In this document: positions 26,688-34,822 of the stretch, in pieces
Layout: each line of letters begins with the position of its first letter
How positions within the stretch are numbered: the first letter of the stretch is position 1
Program-made: the position numbers and the translations under genes
Assembly: GCF_900143695.1 (NCBI RefSeq)
Contig: NZ_FRFE01000023.1
Location: forward strand, 1-64,000
Length of the DNA: 64,000 nt
Origin: Desulfopila aestuarii DSM 18488
Lineage (GTDB): Bacteria; Desulfobacterota; Desulfobulbia; Desulfobulbales; Desulfocapsaceae
Reading direction: 5' to 3'
Notes under the pieces: model-generated
What the model was told of the DNA's origin: nothing
The model's input: only the letters and a program-made list of their open reading frames with translations
The model's database searches: none

Positions 26688-27884
26688 CTATCTCTCCACC
26701 AGGGCTTTTTTCTTGTTGTACCAGTTCATAAAGGCCGAGGTTACCAGGCTGATGAACAGATAGACCACCATGATCAGAGCAACGCCTTCAATGGCCTGTC
26801 CGGTCTGGTTGATCGTGGTATTGGCGACGGAGACAAAGTCGGGATAGCCGATGGCCACGGCCAGAGAGCTGTTTTTGGTTAGATTCAGCATCTGGCTGGT
26901 GAGCGGTGGGATGATAACCCGGAGTGCCTGGGGCAGAATCACCAGGGTCAAAATGCGATTTGGCCTGAGTCCAAGGCTCATGGCAGCTTCGGTCTGGCCC
27001 TTGGAGATGGCCTGAATGCCAGAGCGGACGATTTCTGCCACAAATGCTGATGTATAGAGAACCAGACCAAGGAGGAGGGCACAAAATTCCGGGCTGAAAT
27101 TGAGACCACCGCGGAAATTGAAACCGGAAAGTTCGGGAACGTTGAGAGCGGTGGGGGTACCGCCAAACAACCACGTCAGTAGCGGCAAGCCGAGAATGAG
27201 GCCTGTGATGGACAATCCTACGGGAAAGATCTGCCCGGTTCTGTCTTGTCTCTCTTTTGCCCAGCGCTTTAAAAAATAACCGAATACCATCGCTGCAACG
27301 AGAGCCCCCAGCATCCATGGGTGGACCGGATGGGATTCGGGAATCGGGTAATAAAAGCCACGGTTATTAAAGAAAATGCCGGGGAGGGGATTCCAGGACA
27401 TGCGTGGCATCGGCAACGTGTCATGGAAAATCGCGTACCAGAAAAACAGCTGCAGGAGAACGGGGATGTTCTGTAGCACTTCGATGTAGATCGCTGCAAG
27501 TCGGGAGACCAGCCAGTTGGTGGAGAGACGGGCGATGCCGACAATGATTCCCAGAGCAATGGTTAAAACAATTCCGAGAAGAGATACTTTAAGGGTGTTA
27601 AGCACCCCCACAGCCAGGGCTCGGGCGTAGCTGTCGGCGGCTGAATATTGGACCAGTTTCTCGCCTATCTCGAATCCGGCCTCGTTGTCAAGAAAACCGA
27701 ATCCGGTGGCGATGGCCTGCCGGGCCAGGTTGGCTTGGGTGTTGCTGAAGATGTAATATCCGAAAAGGGAGACCAGGCAAAGGGCAAGGGCCTGGTAGAT
27801 AATACCCAGTTTATCCGGATCCCGCCAAAAAGGGATAGCGGCTGGATGCTTCCCGGGGGAAGCTGTAGTCTGGTGCTGTGTCAC
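26688..27884 (-). CDS. aapQ: General L-amino-acid ABC transporter, permease AapQ
   Basis: A 398-residue permease starting at GTG 27884 behind AGGAGAAAC. It has the AapQ insert between the first helices and the conserved core ('NIPVLLQLFFWYAIFHDTLP'). The coupling loop is 'EAAMSLGLRPNRILTLVILP', with 'RVIIPPLTSQMLNLTKNSSL' after it. A strong hairpin in the preceding gap (27958-27990) separates it from aapJ and may keep its expression below that of the binding protein. Confidence 0.88.
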   Translation of the reverse strand: MTQHQTTASPGKHPAAIPFWRDPDKLGIIYQALALCLVSLFGYYIFSNTQANLARQAIATGFGFLDNEAGFEIGEKLVQYSAADSYARALAVGVLNTLKVSLLGIVLTIALGIIVGIARLSTNWLVSRLAAIYIEVLQNIPVLLQLFFWYAIFHDTLPMPRMSWNPLPGIFFNNRGFYYPIPESHPVHPWMLGALVAAMVFGYFLKRWAKERQDRTGQIFPVGLSITGLILGLPLLTWLFGGTPTALNVPELSGFNFRGGLNFSPEFCALLLGLVLYTSAFVAEIVRSGIQAISKGQTEAAMSLGLRPNRILTLVILPQALRVIIPPLTSQMLNLTKNSSLAVAIGYPDFVSVANTTINQTGQAIEGVALIMVVYLFISLVTSAFMNWYNKKKALVER

Positions 27885-27957
27885 GAGATGTTTCTCCTGT
27901 GCTCCTGCAGCGCAAATCGCGTCTGTCTACTCACGGGGTGGGGCTGGACCTTGCATT

Positions 27958-27990
27958 ACGCTCCGGGCAATTTAGATGCGCCCGGAGCGT
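27958..27990 (-). terminator. Intercistronic hairpin between aapJ and aapQ
   Basis: ACGCTCCGGGC (27958-27968) pairs perfectly with GCCCGGAGCGT (27980-27990). There is no T run. Such hairpins after a binding-protein gene usually stabilise its mRNA or partly stop transcription into the permeases. Confidence 0.65.
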
Positions 27991-28030
27991 AGATATGTGC
28001 AAGGAGCCTTGCCTGAAAAAGGAAGGCGAT

Positions 28031-29053
28031 TTACTTGAACGGCGGAGCGTACATCAGGCCGCCATCTTTCCACTGGGCGTTGAGGCCGCGCTTGATCTGG
28101 AGCTTGGTATTGACACCGACGTTGCGCTCAAACACCTCGCCGTAGTTACCTACCATTTTAACAATATTGTAGGCGAATTTCTCATCAAGGCCAAGGGCTT
28201 TGCCATTGCCAGGTGTTACACCAAGAAAGCGCTGCACATTCGGATCAGTGCTTTTCAGCATCTCGTCGACGTTGGCTGAGGTGATGCCCATATCCTCGGC
28301 GGCGATCATGGCGAGGACAGAGTAATCAACGATGTCACGCCACTGGTCGTCTCCGTGACGAACCGCTGGGGCCAGAGGTTCTTTGGAGATGATTTGGGGC
28401 AGGATTTCATAGTCGGCAGGGTTCGGGGCAACGGCGCGGATTCCGGCCAGCTGGGAGGCGTCAGAAGTGAGAACGTCACAACGACCTGAGAAAAATGCCT
28501 GATTGAGTTCGGTGTTCTCTTCGATGACCACTGGTTTCATCTTCATATTATTGGCGCGGAAATAATCAGCTACGTTCTGTTCAGTGGTGGTGCCGGGAAG
28601 AACACAGACACTGGCGCCATCAAGTTCTTTGGCACTCTTGACGCCAAGTTTGGTCGGAATAAGGAATCCCTGACCATCATAATAGTTGACAGTGACAAAG
28701 TTTAGACCCAGCTCGGTGTCTCGGCTGAGTGTCCGGGTGGCGTTCCGGCAGAGAACATCCACTTCTTTGGATTGAAGGGCGGTGAAACGGGTTTGGGCTG
28801 TAAGGGGAATATATTTGATCTTGTCTGGATCACCGAAAACAGCTGCAGATACTGCGCGGGCGGTGTCAACATCGAGACCGTGCCACACGCCTTTGTCGTC
28901 CGGCATGCCGAATCCGAAAAGTGAGCCATTGATGCCTACCTGAACAAAGCCGCGGGCTTTTACCGCATCGAGTGTTTCGCCGGCTTGGGCAGCCGGAGCC
29001 ATGAACAACATTGTGGCCACTGCTGCGGTTATTCCTGCCTTCATGAGTTTCAT
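28031..29053 (-). CDS. aapJ: General L-amino-acid ABC transporter, periplasmic binding protein
   Basis: A 340-residue binding protein with a signal peptide (MKLMKAGITAAVATMLFMAP, cut near AQA|GETL). The mature part opens with 'LDAVKARGFVQVGINGSLFG', typical of AapJ. 'LDVDTARAVSAAVFGD', 'QSKEVDVLCRNATRTLSRD' and 'YYDGQGFLIP' follow. AapJ-type transporters take up a broad range of L-amino acids, with a preference for polar ones. GGAGG precedes the ATG. First gene of the operon. Confidence 0.9.
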   Translation of the reverse strand: MKLMKAGITAAVATMLFMAPAAQAGETLDAVKARGFVQVGINGSLFGFGMPDDKGVWHGLDVDTARAVSAAVFGDPDKIKYIPLTAQTRFTALQSKEVDVLCRNATRTLSRDTELGLNFVTVNYYDGQGFLIPTKLGVKSAKELDGASVCVLPGTTTEQNVADYFRANNMKMKPVVIEENTELNQAFFSGRCDVLTSDASQLAGIRAVAPNPADYEILPQIISKEPLAPAVRHGDDQWRDIVDYSVLAMIAAEDMGITSANVDEMLKSTDPNVQRFLGVTPGNGKALGLDEKFAYNIVKMVGNYGEVFERNVGVNTKLQIKRGLNAQWKDGGLMYAPPFK

Positions 29054-29632
29054 GTTCTTCCTCCTTGTTGAATGATCAATAAATGGTGCCTTTATGCCGG
29101 AAGCATTTAAAGAAACAGCATTTAGCTTCCCTTCCTCTAAACGCTAGAAGCTATCACAAACAGGTACTGTTTTCAATCGTATTCCCTGTCGGAAATGTAA
29201 AATGTGAGAAAACCAATATTACGATAATGTTATATGCGCCACGAGCCTGGCGTGAGTTGTTGCCAGGGCAAAGTGGTCTCGGAACCAGGGCGTAAATGAT
29301 GCTGAATCTACATAATCTGTCGGTGTTTTTGTCGGCTGCCATTCATGAGAAATCTAACAAAGCCATTGTATCATAAAAAAGAGAGAAATAGGTATATCTA
29401 CCTATTGTAAATGATTTTGCTGAGAAGCAGTGCCGGATACTTTTTTTACATATGGACTTTACAAATATGTCCTAAAAAAAGATTAGTGGTGGTTTGTGTG
29501 CTGTAATACGATGGGTAACAGGATGCCAATGCTGGTCTATCGGTGTGTCTAAAAACTGTTATCCGGAGTTTTCAAAAGCAATATCAGGAGAACTTTATGT
29601 TCCCTAGCTGCAGCATTTTAATCTGTAATACC
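29054..29632. other. Upstream region of aapJ; no gene
   Basis: About 580 AT-rich bases containing the aapJ promoter region and the palindrome at 29387-29406. Frames here look random. Confidence 0.4.
29387..29406. promoter_or_regulatory. Palindrome upstream of aapJ
   Basis: AATAGGTA and TACCTATT form perfect 8-base arms around TATC. It is about 330 bases ahead of aapJ and 260 past the DUF3313 gene, so it could be an operator or just a short hairpin. Confidence 0.3.
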
Positions 29633-29657
29633 ATTCAGAAGGTTTTTCCTTCTGAAT
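29633..29657 (-). terminator. Terminator-like hairpin after the DUF3313 gene
   Basis: ATTCAGAAGG and CCTTCTGAAT form a perfect 10-base stem with a loop of five T (plus strand). It lies ten bases past the stop. There is no T tail on the minus strand. Confidence 0.55.
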
Positions 29658-29666
29658 TAGTGATGA

Positions 29667-30320
29667 TTACTGCAGCTTTTGAGTGAATTGAACAACAAGG
29701 TTGTCCACCCATTTCTGTAACAAAGGCTCAAGAGCTTTAACAGGGTCATCCTTTAATTGACCAGTACCAACCTGACCGAGATCATCTCCTCTAACTCGTG
29801 CTGCAACGACCTGACCATTGGCTTGATCTACTGCTTCAACTTCGAAAAAAATAACGAGGTCTTTGTCTCGTACTCCGCCTACTTCCATAGCCGCGGTCAC
29901 TGCCAAGGTGATGGGAAGGTATTGGTAAACTGCCAATTCCTCCGAAGAGCTGGAGATGCCAGACACCGCTGATCGTATATTCAAGCTGCCGGTTCCTTGC
30001 CCTCGAAACTCCCTGGTAAATGCTGTATTGAGCCTATTGGCAATAAAGCGGGCAATCTCTTGCTGTTGGTCTGGCTCAAGAGAGGATTGGTCAAGGAGTT
30101 TCTTGGAAAGATGCACCTGAACCGGTGCGAAGGTAATGCGTTCATAATTTTTCAGAGCAAAACCCGGCGCTATATAACTCGCCGATTTACTGTCGGTGTC
30201 TGGTTCCAATTTACTGTAATCGGTTAGGAAACCCGATTGAGTTGTGATTGCTTTTGGTGCGGTGCACCCGCCGAGACAAAGCGCAATGACACAATAACTG
30301 CAAAATGTACCAAATTTCAT
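29667..30320 (-). CDS. DUF3313-family lipoprotein
   Basis: A 217-residue outer- or inner-membrane lipoprotein. The signal ends in the lipobox LGGC (Cys19). The mature part shows the DUF3313 pattern: 'GFLTDYSKLEPD', 'SYIAPGFALKNYERITFAPV', 'ANRLNTAFTREFRG', 'LNIRSAVSGIS' and 'KWVDNLVVQF'. The family has no settled function. GGAGAAC lies before the ATG. An unrelated small lipoprotein gene lies 87 bases upstream on the same strand and may be cotranscribed. Confidence 0.8.
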   Translation of the reverse strand: MKFGTFCSYCVIALCLGGCTAPKAITTQSGFLTDYSKLEPDTDSKSASYIAPGFALKNYERITFAPVQVHLSKKLLDQSSLEPDQQQEIARFIANRLNTAFTREFRGQGTGSLNIRSAVSGISSSSEELAVYQYLPITLAVTAAMEVGGVRDKDLVIFFEVEAVDQANGQVVAARVRGDDLGQVGTGQLKDDPVKALEPLLQKWVDNLVVQFTQKLQ

Positions 30321-30407
30321 TTGTTCTCCTTAATGCATTGTAATAATAAGAGTAAATTCAGTGATCGGCGCCATAGCAGAGCAGGGATAGAATAATTTCA
30401 CCGTCAA

Positions 30408-30767
30408 TCAATCGCCCTGTTGAGGAGTAATGTCGATTATCTCAATGATGTCTCCTACCATGTGAAAGCTCATGGTATCACTTTTATATCGGGCAGTAGC
30501 ATTTACCTTTAAGCCATCTTTTTGAAAGGCCTCTGGAAGGTTGATGGGATCATAGATCTGGTTGTCATCACTTACTATGACAAAGAACCCGCCTTCCAGG
30601 TTCTTGTGCATTATGGTTCCCTGTATCTTGAAAACATCGCTGGAAGAAGCCATTTGACTTGTGTTTTCTTTTTTGTTATCTGGCTGGATCGTGCAGGCCG
30701 AAGTAAGCATTATGAGCCAAGCGATACAGAACAGCAAAACGATTAACGACATCTCAGTTTTACGCAT
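30408..30767 (-). CDS. Small lipoprotein, unknown
   Basis: A 119-residue protein with a lipoprotein signal (hydrophobic residues 7-23, lipobox TSAC). The mature part, 'FKIQGTIMHKNLEGGFFVIV' then 'DGLKVNATARYKSDTMSFHM' and 'VGDIIEIIDI', looks like a small beta-barrel (OB-type) domain. I do not recognise a named family. GAGGAG precedes the ATG. Confidence 0.65.
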   Translation of the reverse strand: MRKTEMSLIVLLFCIAWLIMLTSACTIQPDNKKENTSQMASSSDVFKIQGTIMHKNLEGGFFVIVSDDNQIYDPINLPEAFQKDGLKVNATARYKSDTMSFHMVGDIIEIIDITPQQGD

Positions 30768-30918
30768 TTGTCAACTCCTCTTTTCGGTTAATATTTCGGT
30801 GGTATGTTAATCGCTGTTGATTGATTATTCAAAGAATTTCCTTGTAAAGTTGGCCATTGTACCATTCCCCATATGGTCGTTAACCCTAAGAAACGCTGTT
30901 TTTTTTTCGGTATTAAAA

Positions 30919-31860
30919 ATGCGCGCTGCTGTCAGTTCAATATCATTCTTTTCACGTCCGGGCGGTGTAATGCTGCTCGCCAGCTTCTGTTGCCTGCTGT
31001 GGGGCAGCGCATATCCTGCGATTAAGCAGGGGTATTCTCTTTTTGCCATTGCCAGTCACGATGTGCCGGCGCAGATGCTCTTTGCGGGTTTGCGATTCAC
31101 CCTGGCGGGTCTGATGCTACTGGTCGCCTCTGCGCTACTTGGCTGGAAACTGCTTCTTCCCGGGAAGGAATGGTTACCGGTGAGCGTACTTGGTTTGACC
31201 CAGACTGCTCTGCAATATGTCTTTTTCTATATCGGTATAGCGTTTGCGACTGGTGCGAAAAGCTCAATTATGAATGCGACAGGAACGTTTTTTTCGGTCA
31301 TTCTAGCTCACTTTATCTATCAGAATGACCGGTTGTCGAATAGACGAATCGTGGGATGTGCGGTGGGGTTTGGAGGCGTTGCGGCGGCGAATTACGGACC
31401 AAGTATTTTTCAACCGGATTTCACACTGGCGGGAGAGGGCTCAATTGTGTTGGCTGCGTTTATCCTCTCGATTGCGATGATTTATGGCAAGATGATCTCG
31501 CAACGTATCAACGTCATAGTCATGACCGGCTGGCAAATGACTATCGGAGGCCTGACTCTTTGCCTTGTCGGGTTTTGGGCAGGTGGTCAGCTGCATGGCT
31601 TTACCCCGGTCAGCGTTGCCCTTCTCGGGTACATGGCACTTCTCTCCTCACTGGCCTTTGGATTGTGGAGTACCCTGCTCAAGCATAACCCAGTTGGGCG
31701 AGTCGTTATCTACAACTTCCTCGTGCCAGTATTTGGTGTTGCTCTCTCGGCTCTTTTTCTGCACGAAGCCGTATTCGCCTTGAAAAACCTGGTGGCACTC
31801 GTGCTGGTGTGCGCAGGGATCTGGCTGGTTACAGCCGAGAAGAGAAGTGGTTTGCTATGA
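30919..31860 (+). CDS. EamA/DMT-family membrane exporter
   Basis: A 313-residue drug/metabolite transporter with ten predicted membrane helices in two EamA repeats ('LLWGSAYPAIKQGYSLF', 'LQYVFFYIGIAFATGAKSSI', 'ALLSSLAFGLWSTLLKHNPV'). Members export amino acids, nucleosides or other metabolites. The substrate is not readable. I use ATG 30919. The frame is open back to a TTG at 30817, but that leader lacks a ribosome site. Its end overlaps the end of the converging dehydrogenase gene by six bases. Confidence 0.8.
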   Translation: MRAAVSSISFFSRPGGVMLLASFCCLLWGSAYPAIKQGYSLFAIASHDVPAQMLFAGLRFTLAGLMLLVASALLGWKLLLPGKEWLPVSVLGLTQTALQYVFFYIGIAFATGAKSSIMNATGTFFSVILAHFIYQNDRLSNRRIVGCAVGFGGVAAANYGPSIFQPDFTLAGEGSIVLAAFILSIAMIYGKMISQRINVIVMTGWQMTIGGLTLCLVGFWAGGQLHGFTPVSVALLGYMALLSSLAFGLWSTLLKHNPVGRVVIYNFLVPVFGVALSALFLHEAVFALKNLVALVLVCAGIWLVTAEKRSGLL

Positions 31861-32889
31861 AAGCACGACGCCTGCATCCTCAAATTGTTTGACTATTTCA
31901 GAATGTAGCGGGACTCCGAGGGCTAGGTTCTCTGTCCGTTCATTCCAGCCTCGCTCGCCTGGCCAGGTGAATGGAGCCGTGGTACTGGCAGATTCATTGA
32001 GATAGCTCAGGAAGTCGTCCACACGATGTGCAAATACGCTGGCTCCCCCGAACGCCTCAGGATTGAGGGCAATAAACAACTTGCTGGAGCCGGGATCCAG
32101 ACCGCTTCGATCATTTGCCTCGATCTCATTGCCAAAGGCCATCCCGGCCAGTCCGGCAGTGAGAATTTCCATCATGAGTGCTAATCCAGCCCCTTTGTGG
32201 CCGCCAAAAGGCAAGACTGCTCCAGCAAGGATAGCCTGGGGATCGCTGCTTGGTTTGCCGTCTGTTCCCACTCCCCACCCTGCTGGTATTGTACGTCCTT
32301 CCCGAAGCCAGGTAGCCACTTTGCCGACTGCAGCCTGACTCATCGCCATGTCGAGTACCATTGGTGCAGCTGATTCATTGCGTGGAATGCCAATAGCTAG
32401 CGGGTTGTTGCCTATGACTTTACCTGTTGCGCCCCACACTGCCATGCAGGGGATACCATTGGTCGTACAAACTCCAACCATCCCCTGTTTTGCCGCCCGT
32501 GAAGCGTAGGCGTGGGCGCGCCCCCAGTGGGTAGTGCGGGTGGCCAGGCAGACCCCGACCCCGAATTGACGTGCTCGCTGAACGGCCGCTTCCATTGCTC
32601 GGCAGGAGATATAACGGCCAGGGCCATTATCTCCATCGAGCATGCAGGTTGCACCAAACTCGCTCTTAAGGTGAATATCAGGTGCACAATTCGCGCGTCC
32701 GTCGTGAAGAGCTTTTAACAGCCCAGGCAACATGCGGACTCCGTGAGAAGGTACTCCAAGCAGATCTGCTTCGGCCATTACTTCGGCCTCTAGAGCTGCA
32801 ATCTCCGAAGGTACACCGGCTTTCACGAGTGCCAACGTAACCTGTTCACACAATGTGGAATATGGAACGCGAAATCCTGTATCATTCAT
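31855..32889 (-). CDS. Malate/L-lactate dehydrogenase (Ldh2/YiaK-family) oxidoreductase
   Basis: A 344-residue NAD(P)-dependent enzyme. The start is ATG 32889 after AAGGAG. The longer frame is ignored. 'EADLLGVPSHGVRMLPG', 'MLDGDNGPGRYI', 'RTTHWGRAHAYASRAAKQGM' (with the catalytic-type His), 'IGNNPLAIGIP' and 'LPFGGHKGAGLALMMEIL' mark the family, which reduces 2-keto acids such as 2,3-diketo-L-gulonate, malate or ureidoglycolate. Being last in the uronate operon, it probably handles a sugar-acid keto group. Its exact substrate is unknown. Confidence 0.82.
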   Translation of the reverse strand: MNDTGFRVPYSTLCEQVTLALVKAGVPSEIAALEAEVMAEADLLGVPSHGVRMLPGLLKALHDGRANCAPDIHLKSEFGATCMLDGDNGPGRYISCRAMEAAVQRARQFGVGVCLATRTTHWGRAHAYASRAAKQGMVGVCTTNGIPCMAVWGATGKVIGNNPLAIGIPRNESAAPMVLDMAMSQAAVGKVATWLREGRTIPAGWGVGTDGKPSSDPQAILAGAVLPFGGHKGAGLALMMEILTAGLAGMAFGNEIEANDRSGLDPGSSKLFIALNPEAFGGASVFAHRVDDFLSYLNESASTTAPFTWPGERGWNERTENLALGVPLHSEIVKQFEDAGVVLS

Positions 32890-32968
32890 TTTGTTGCTCC
32901 TTGCACGCTGGTTGATGCAGTATTTGTATTCGTAAGCGGTAATAGATGGGTCTTGTATGGTGTGTGTA

Positions 32969-33732
32969 TTAGGAGAAATACATTCCGCCATTAATTTCCA
33001 TTATCTCGCCGGTAACAAATGAGCCAAGATCTGAAGCAAAATAGAGTATGGCGTTCGCGACATCATCAGGCACACCACCCCGTTTGAGTGGTGTCGCGTT
33101 GATCGCTGCCTCAATTCCCGCATCATTGTTAAAGGTGTCATGAAACGGTGTCTCTAAAATCAGCCCGGGAGCTACGCCATTAACGGTTATCCCCTTACTG
33201 GCGATTTCTTTTGATAAACCACGAGTGAAGGCGATAATCCCACCTTTTGCGGCCGCGTAAGCAATAGCGCCATTTCCACCACCATTTCTCGCAGCCACAG
33301 AGGACATGTTTATTATGCGCCCCCACCCAGTATTCATATACGGCAGTACCGCCCGAGTGCAATAGAATGCACTCGTCATATTGATATTCATGGTCTTGAA
33401 CCAATGTTTATCTGTCATATCCGCTATGGTTGAACGTCCGACAAGATGGCCGGCATTGTTCACGAGGATGTCAATATGGCCACCAAAGTTCTCCGCAACG
33501 TGCCTTGTGACTTCGTTTACTTGTGCACTGTCGGTTGCATCCAAATGATACGTATAGGCTTTCCCCCCAGGCGCGAGATAGCCTCTGCAGTTTTCTCGCC
33601 TTCTTCCCGATGGGAGTGGTAAGTGAGTGCCACATCTGCTCCTGAACGCGCCAACGCTAGGGATACAGCCCTGCCTATTCCGATGTTGCCACCGGTTACA
33701 AAGGCGGTCTTGTTGGTAAGGGTTATTTCCAT
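32969..33732 (-). pseudogene. SDR-family dehydrogenase with a single-base frameshift in a G run
   Basis: The gene starts at ATG 33732 (AAGGAAT upstream) and codes a classical SDR, with nucleotide site TGGNIGIGRAV, NNAG, catalytic 'NMSSVAARNG', YAAAK and end 'EINGGMYFS'. After 'ISRLGGK' the frame shifts. Minus-strand CTGGGGGGAAAGCC (six G) would need seven G to read LGGKAYTYHLDATDSAQV and give an intact protein of 254 residues. So this is either a genuine frameshift, a phase-variable G run, or a sequencing slip. It lies between the KduD-like SDR and the Ldh2-family gene and would be a uronate or aldonate dehydrogenase. Confidence 0.8.
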
Positions 33733-33820
33733 TGTCTATTCCTTATCGTAGTATTGCAGACTGCTTGGCGATTGAACCATTATTCGCATCGAGATATGCT
33801 TTTCTTGAAATATTGACGCA

Positions 33821-33851
33821 CTGAACATGCTGGAAGATCGAGCATGTTCAG
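33821..33851 (-). terminator. Hairpin between the two SDR genes
   Basis: CTGAACATGCT (33821-33831) pairs exactly with AGCATGTTCAG (33841-33851). It lies 19 bases past the KduD-like stop, without a clear T run. It may be a partial terminator or mRNA-stability element. Confidence 0.55.
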
Positions 33852-33869
33852 CGTGCATCTTAGATGTTT

Positions 33870-34655
33870 TCAAGGTTGTTTGCCGATATAAGCGAGGATG
33901 CCGCCGTCCACGTAGAGAATATGACCATTGACGAAATCAGATGCGGATGAGGCAAGGAATACCGCTGGCCCCATAAGGTCATCAGGTGTTCCCCAGCGAG
34001 CAGCCGGAGTCTTGCCGATAATGAACTTGTTGAATGGGTGATCGGGGGTGCGAAGCGGAGCGGTCTGCGGTGTTTCAATGTAGCCGGGGCCAAGGCCGTT
34101 GCACTGAATGTTGAATTCGCCATATTCGCTGGCGATGTTTCGGGTCAGCATCTTGAGACCGCCCTTGGCGGCCGCATACGCTGAGACTGTCTCGCGTCCA
34201 AGTTCACTCATCATTGAGCAGATGTTAATGATCTTTCCGCCACCTTTTTTGATCATAGATGGGATGACCGCTTTTGCGACAATAAACGGACCATTGAGGT
34301 CAATATCGATGACTTGCCGGAAGTCTGCGGCACTCATTTCGGTCATGGGTATACGCTTAATGATGCCGGCATTGTTCACCAGGATATCAATAACTCCAAC
34401 TTCTGCCTCGATGGTCTTTACCAGATCCTGAATTTGCTGTTCGTTGGTTACATCTGCAACATACCCTCTGGCCTCTATACCGTCTGCTTTGTAGGCAGCA
34501 AGTCCCTTGTCGACGAGTTCCTGATTGATATCGTTGAAAACGATAGTGGCGCCATATTTGGCAAGACCGGAAGCAATTGAAAATCCGATTCCGTATGATC
34601 CGCCGGTGATGAGGGCAATCTTGCCGGTGATATTGAAACTGTTTTCAGAAAACAT
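33870..34655 (-). CDS. KduD/gluconate 5-dehydrogenase-like SDR
   Basis: A 261-residue SDR: TGGSYGIGFSIASGL nucleotide site, NNAG, 'INICSMMSELGRETVSAYAA' with the catalytic Ser and Tyr, and the diagnostic end 'NGHILYVDGGILAYIGKQP'. This end and 'PQTAPLRTPDHPFNKFIIGK' are shared by gluconate 5-dehydrogenases and KduD (2-dehydro-3-deoxy-D-gluconate 5-dehydrogenase). KduI is encoded in the same island (53347), so reduction of 2,5-diketo-3-deoxygluconate to KDG is the likely role. 5-keto-gluconate reduction is the alternative. GGAGG precedes the ATG. Confidence 0.82.
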   Translation of the reverse strand: MFSENSFNITGKIALITGGSYGIGFSIASGLAKYGATIVFNDINQELVDKGLAAYKADGIEARGYVADVTNEQQIQDLVKTIEAEVGVIDILVNNAGIIKRIPMTEMSAADFRQVIDIDLNGPFIVAKAVIPSMIKKGGGKIINICSMMSELGRETVSAYAAAKGGLKMLTRNIASEYGEFNIQCNGLGPGYIETPQTAPLRTPDHPFNKFIIGKTPAARWGTPDDLMGPAVFLASSASDFVNGHILYVDGGILAYIGKQP

Positions 34656-34822
34656 AATGAACCTCCAATAAATGAACGTATTGTTTTTTTACTTTTTTAT
34701 AACCAGTAGAACTGGTTTTCTTGCCTGTTACGTAGTGTTTGCCACCGAAGGTCTGGTGTGGTACTGCCGATGTTGCCTGTAAGGGGTCTCTTATCTTCAA
34801 TTTGACTGGATCTCTCCCTCAG

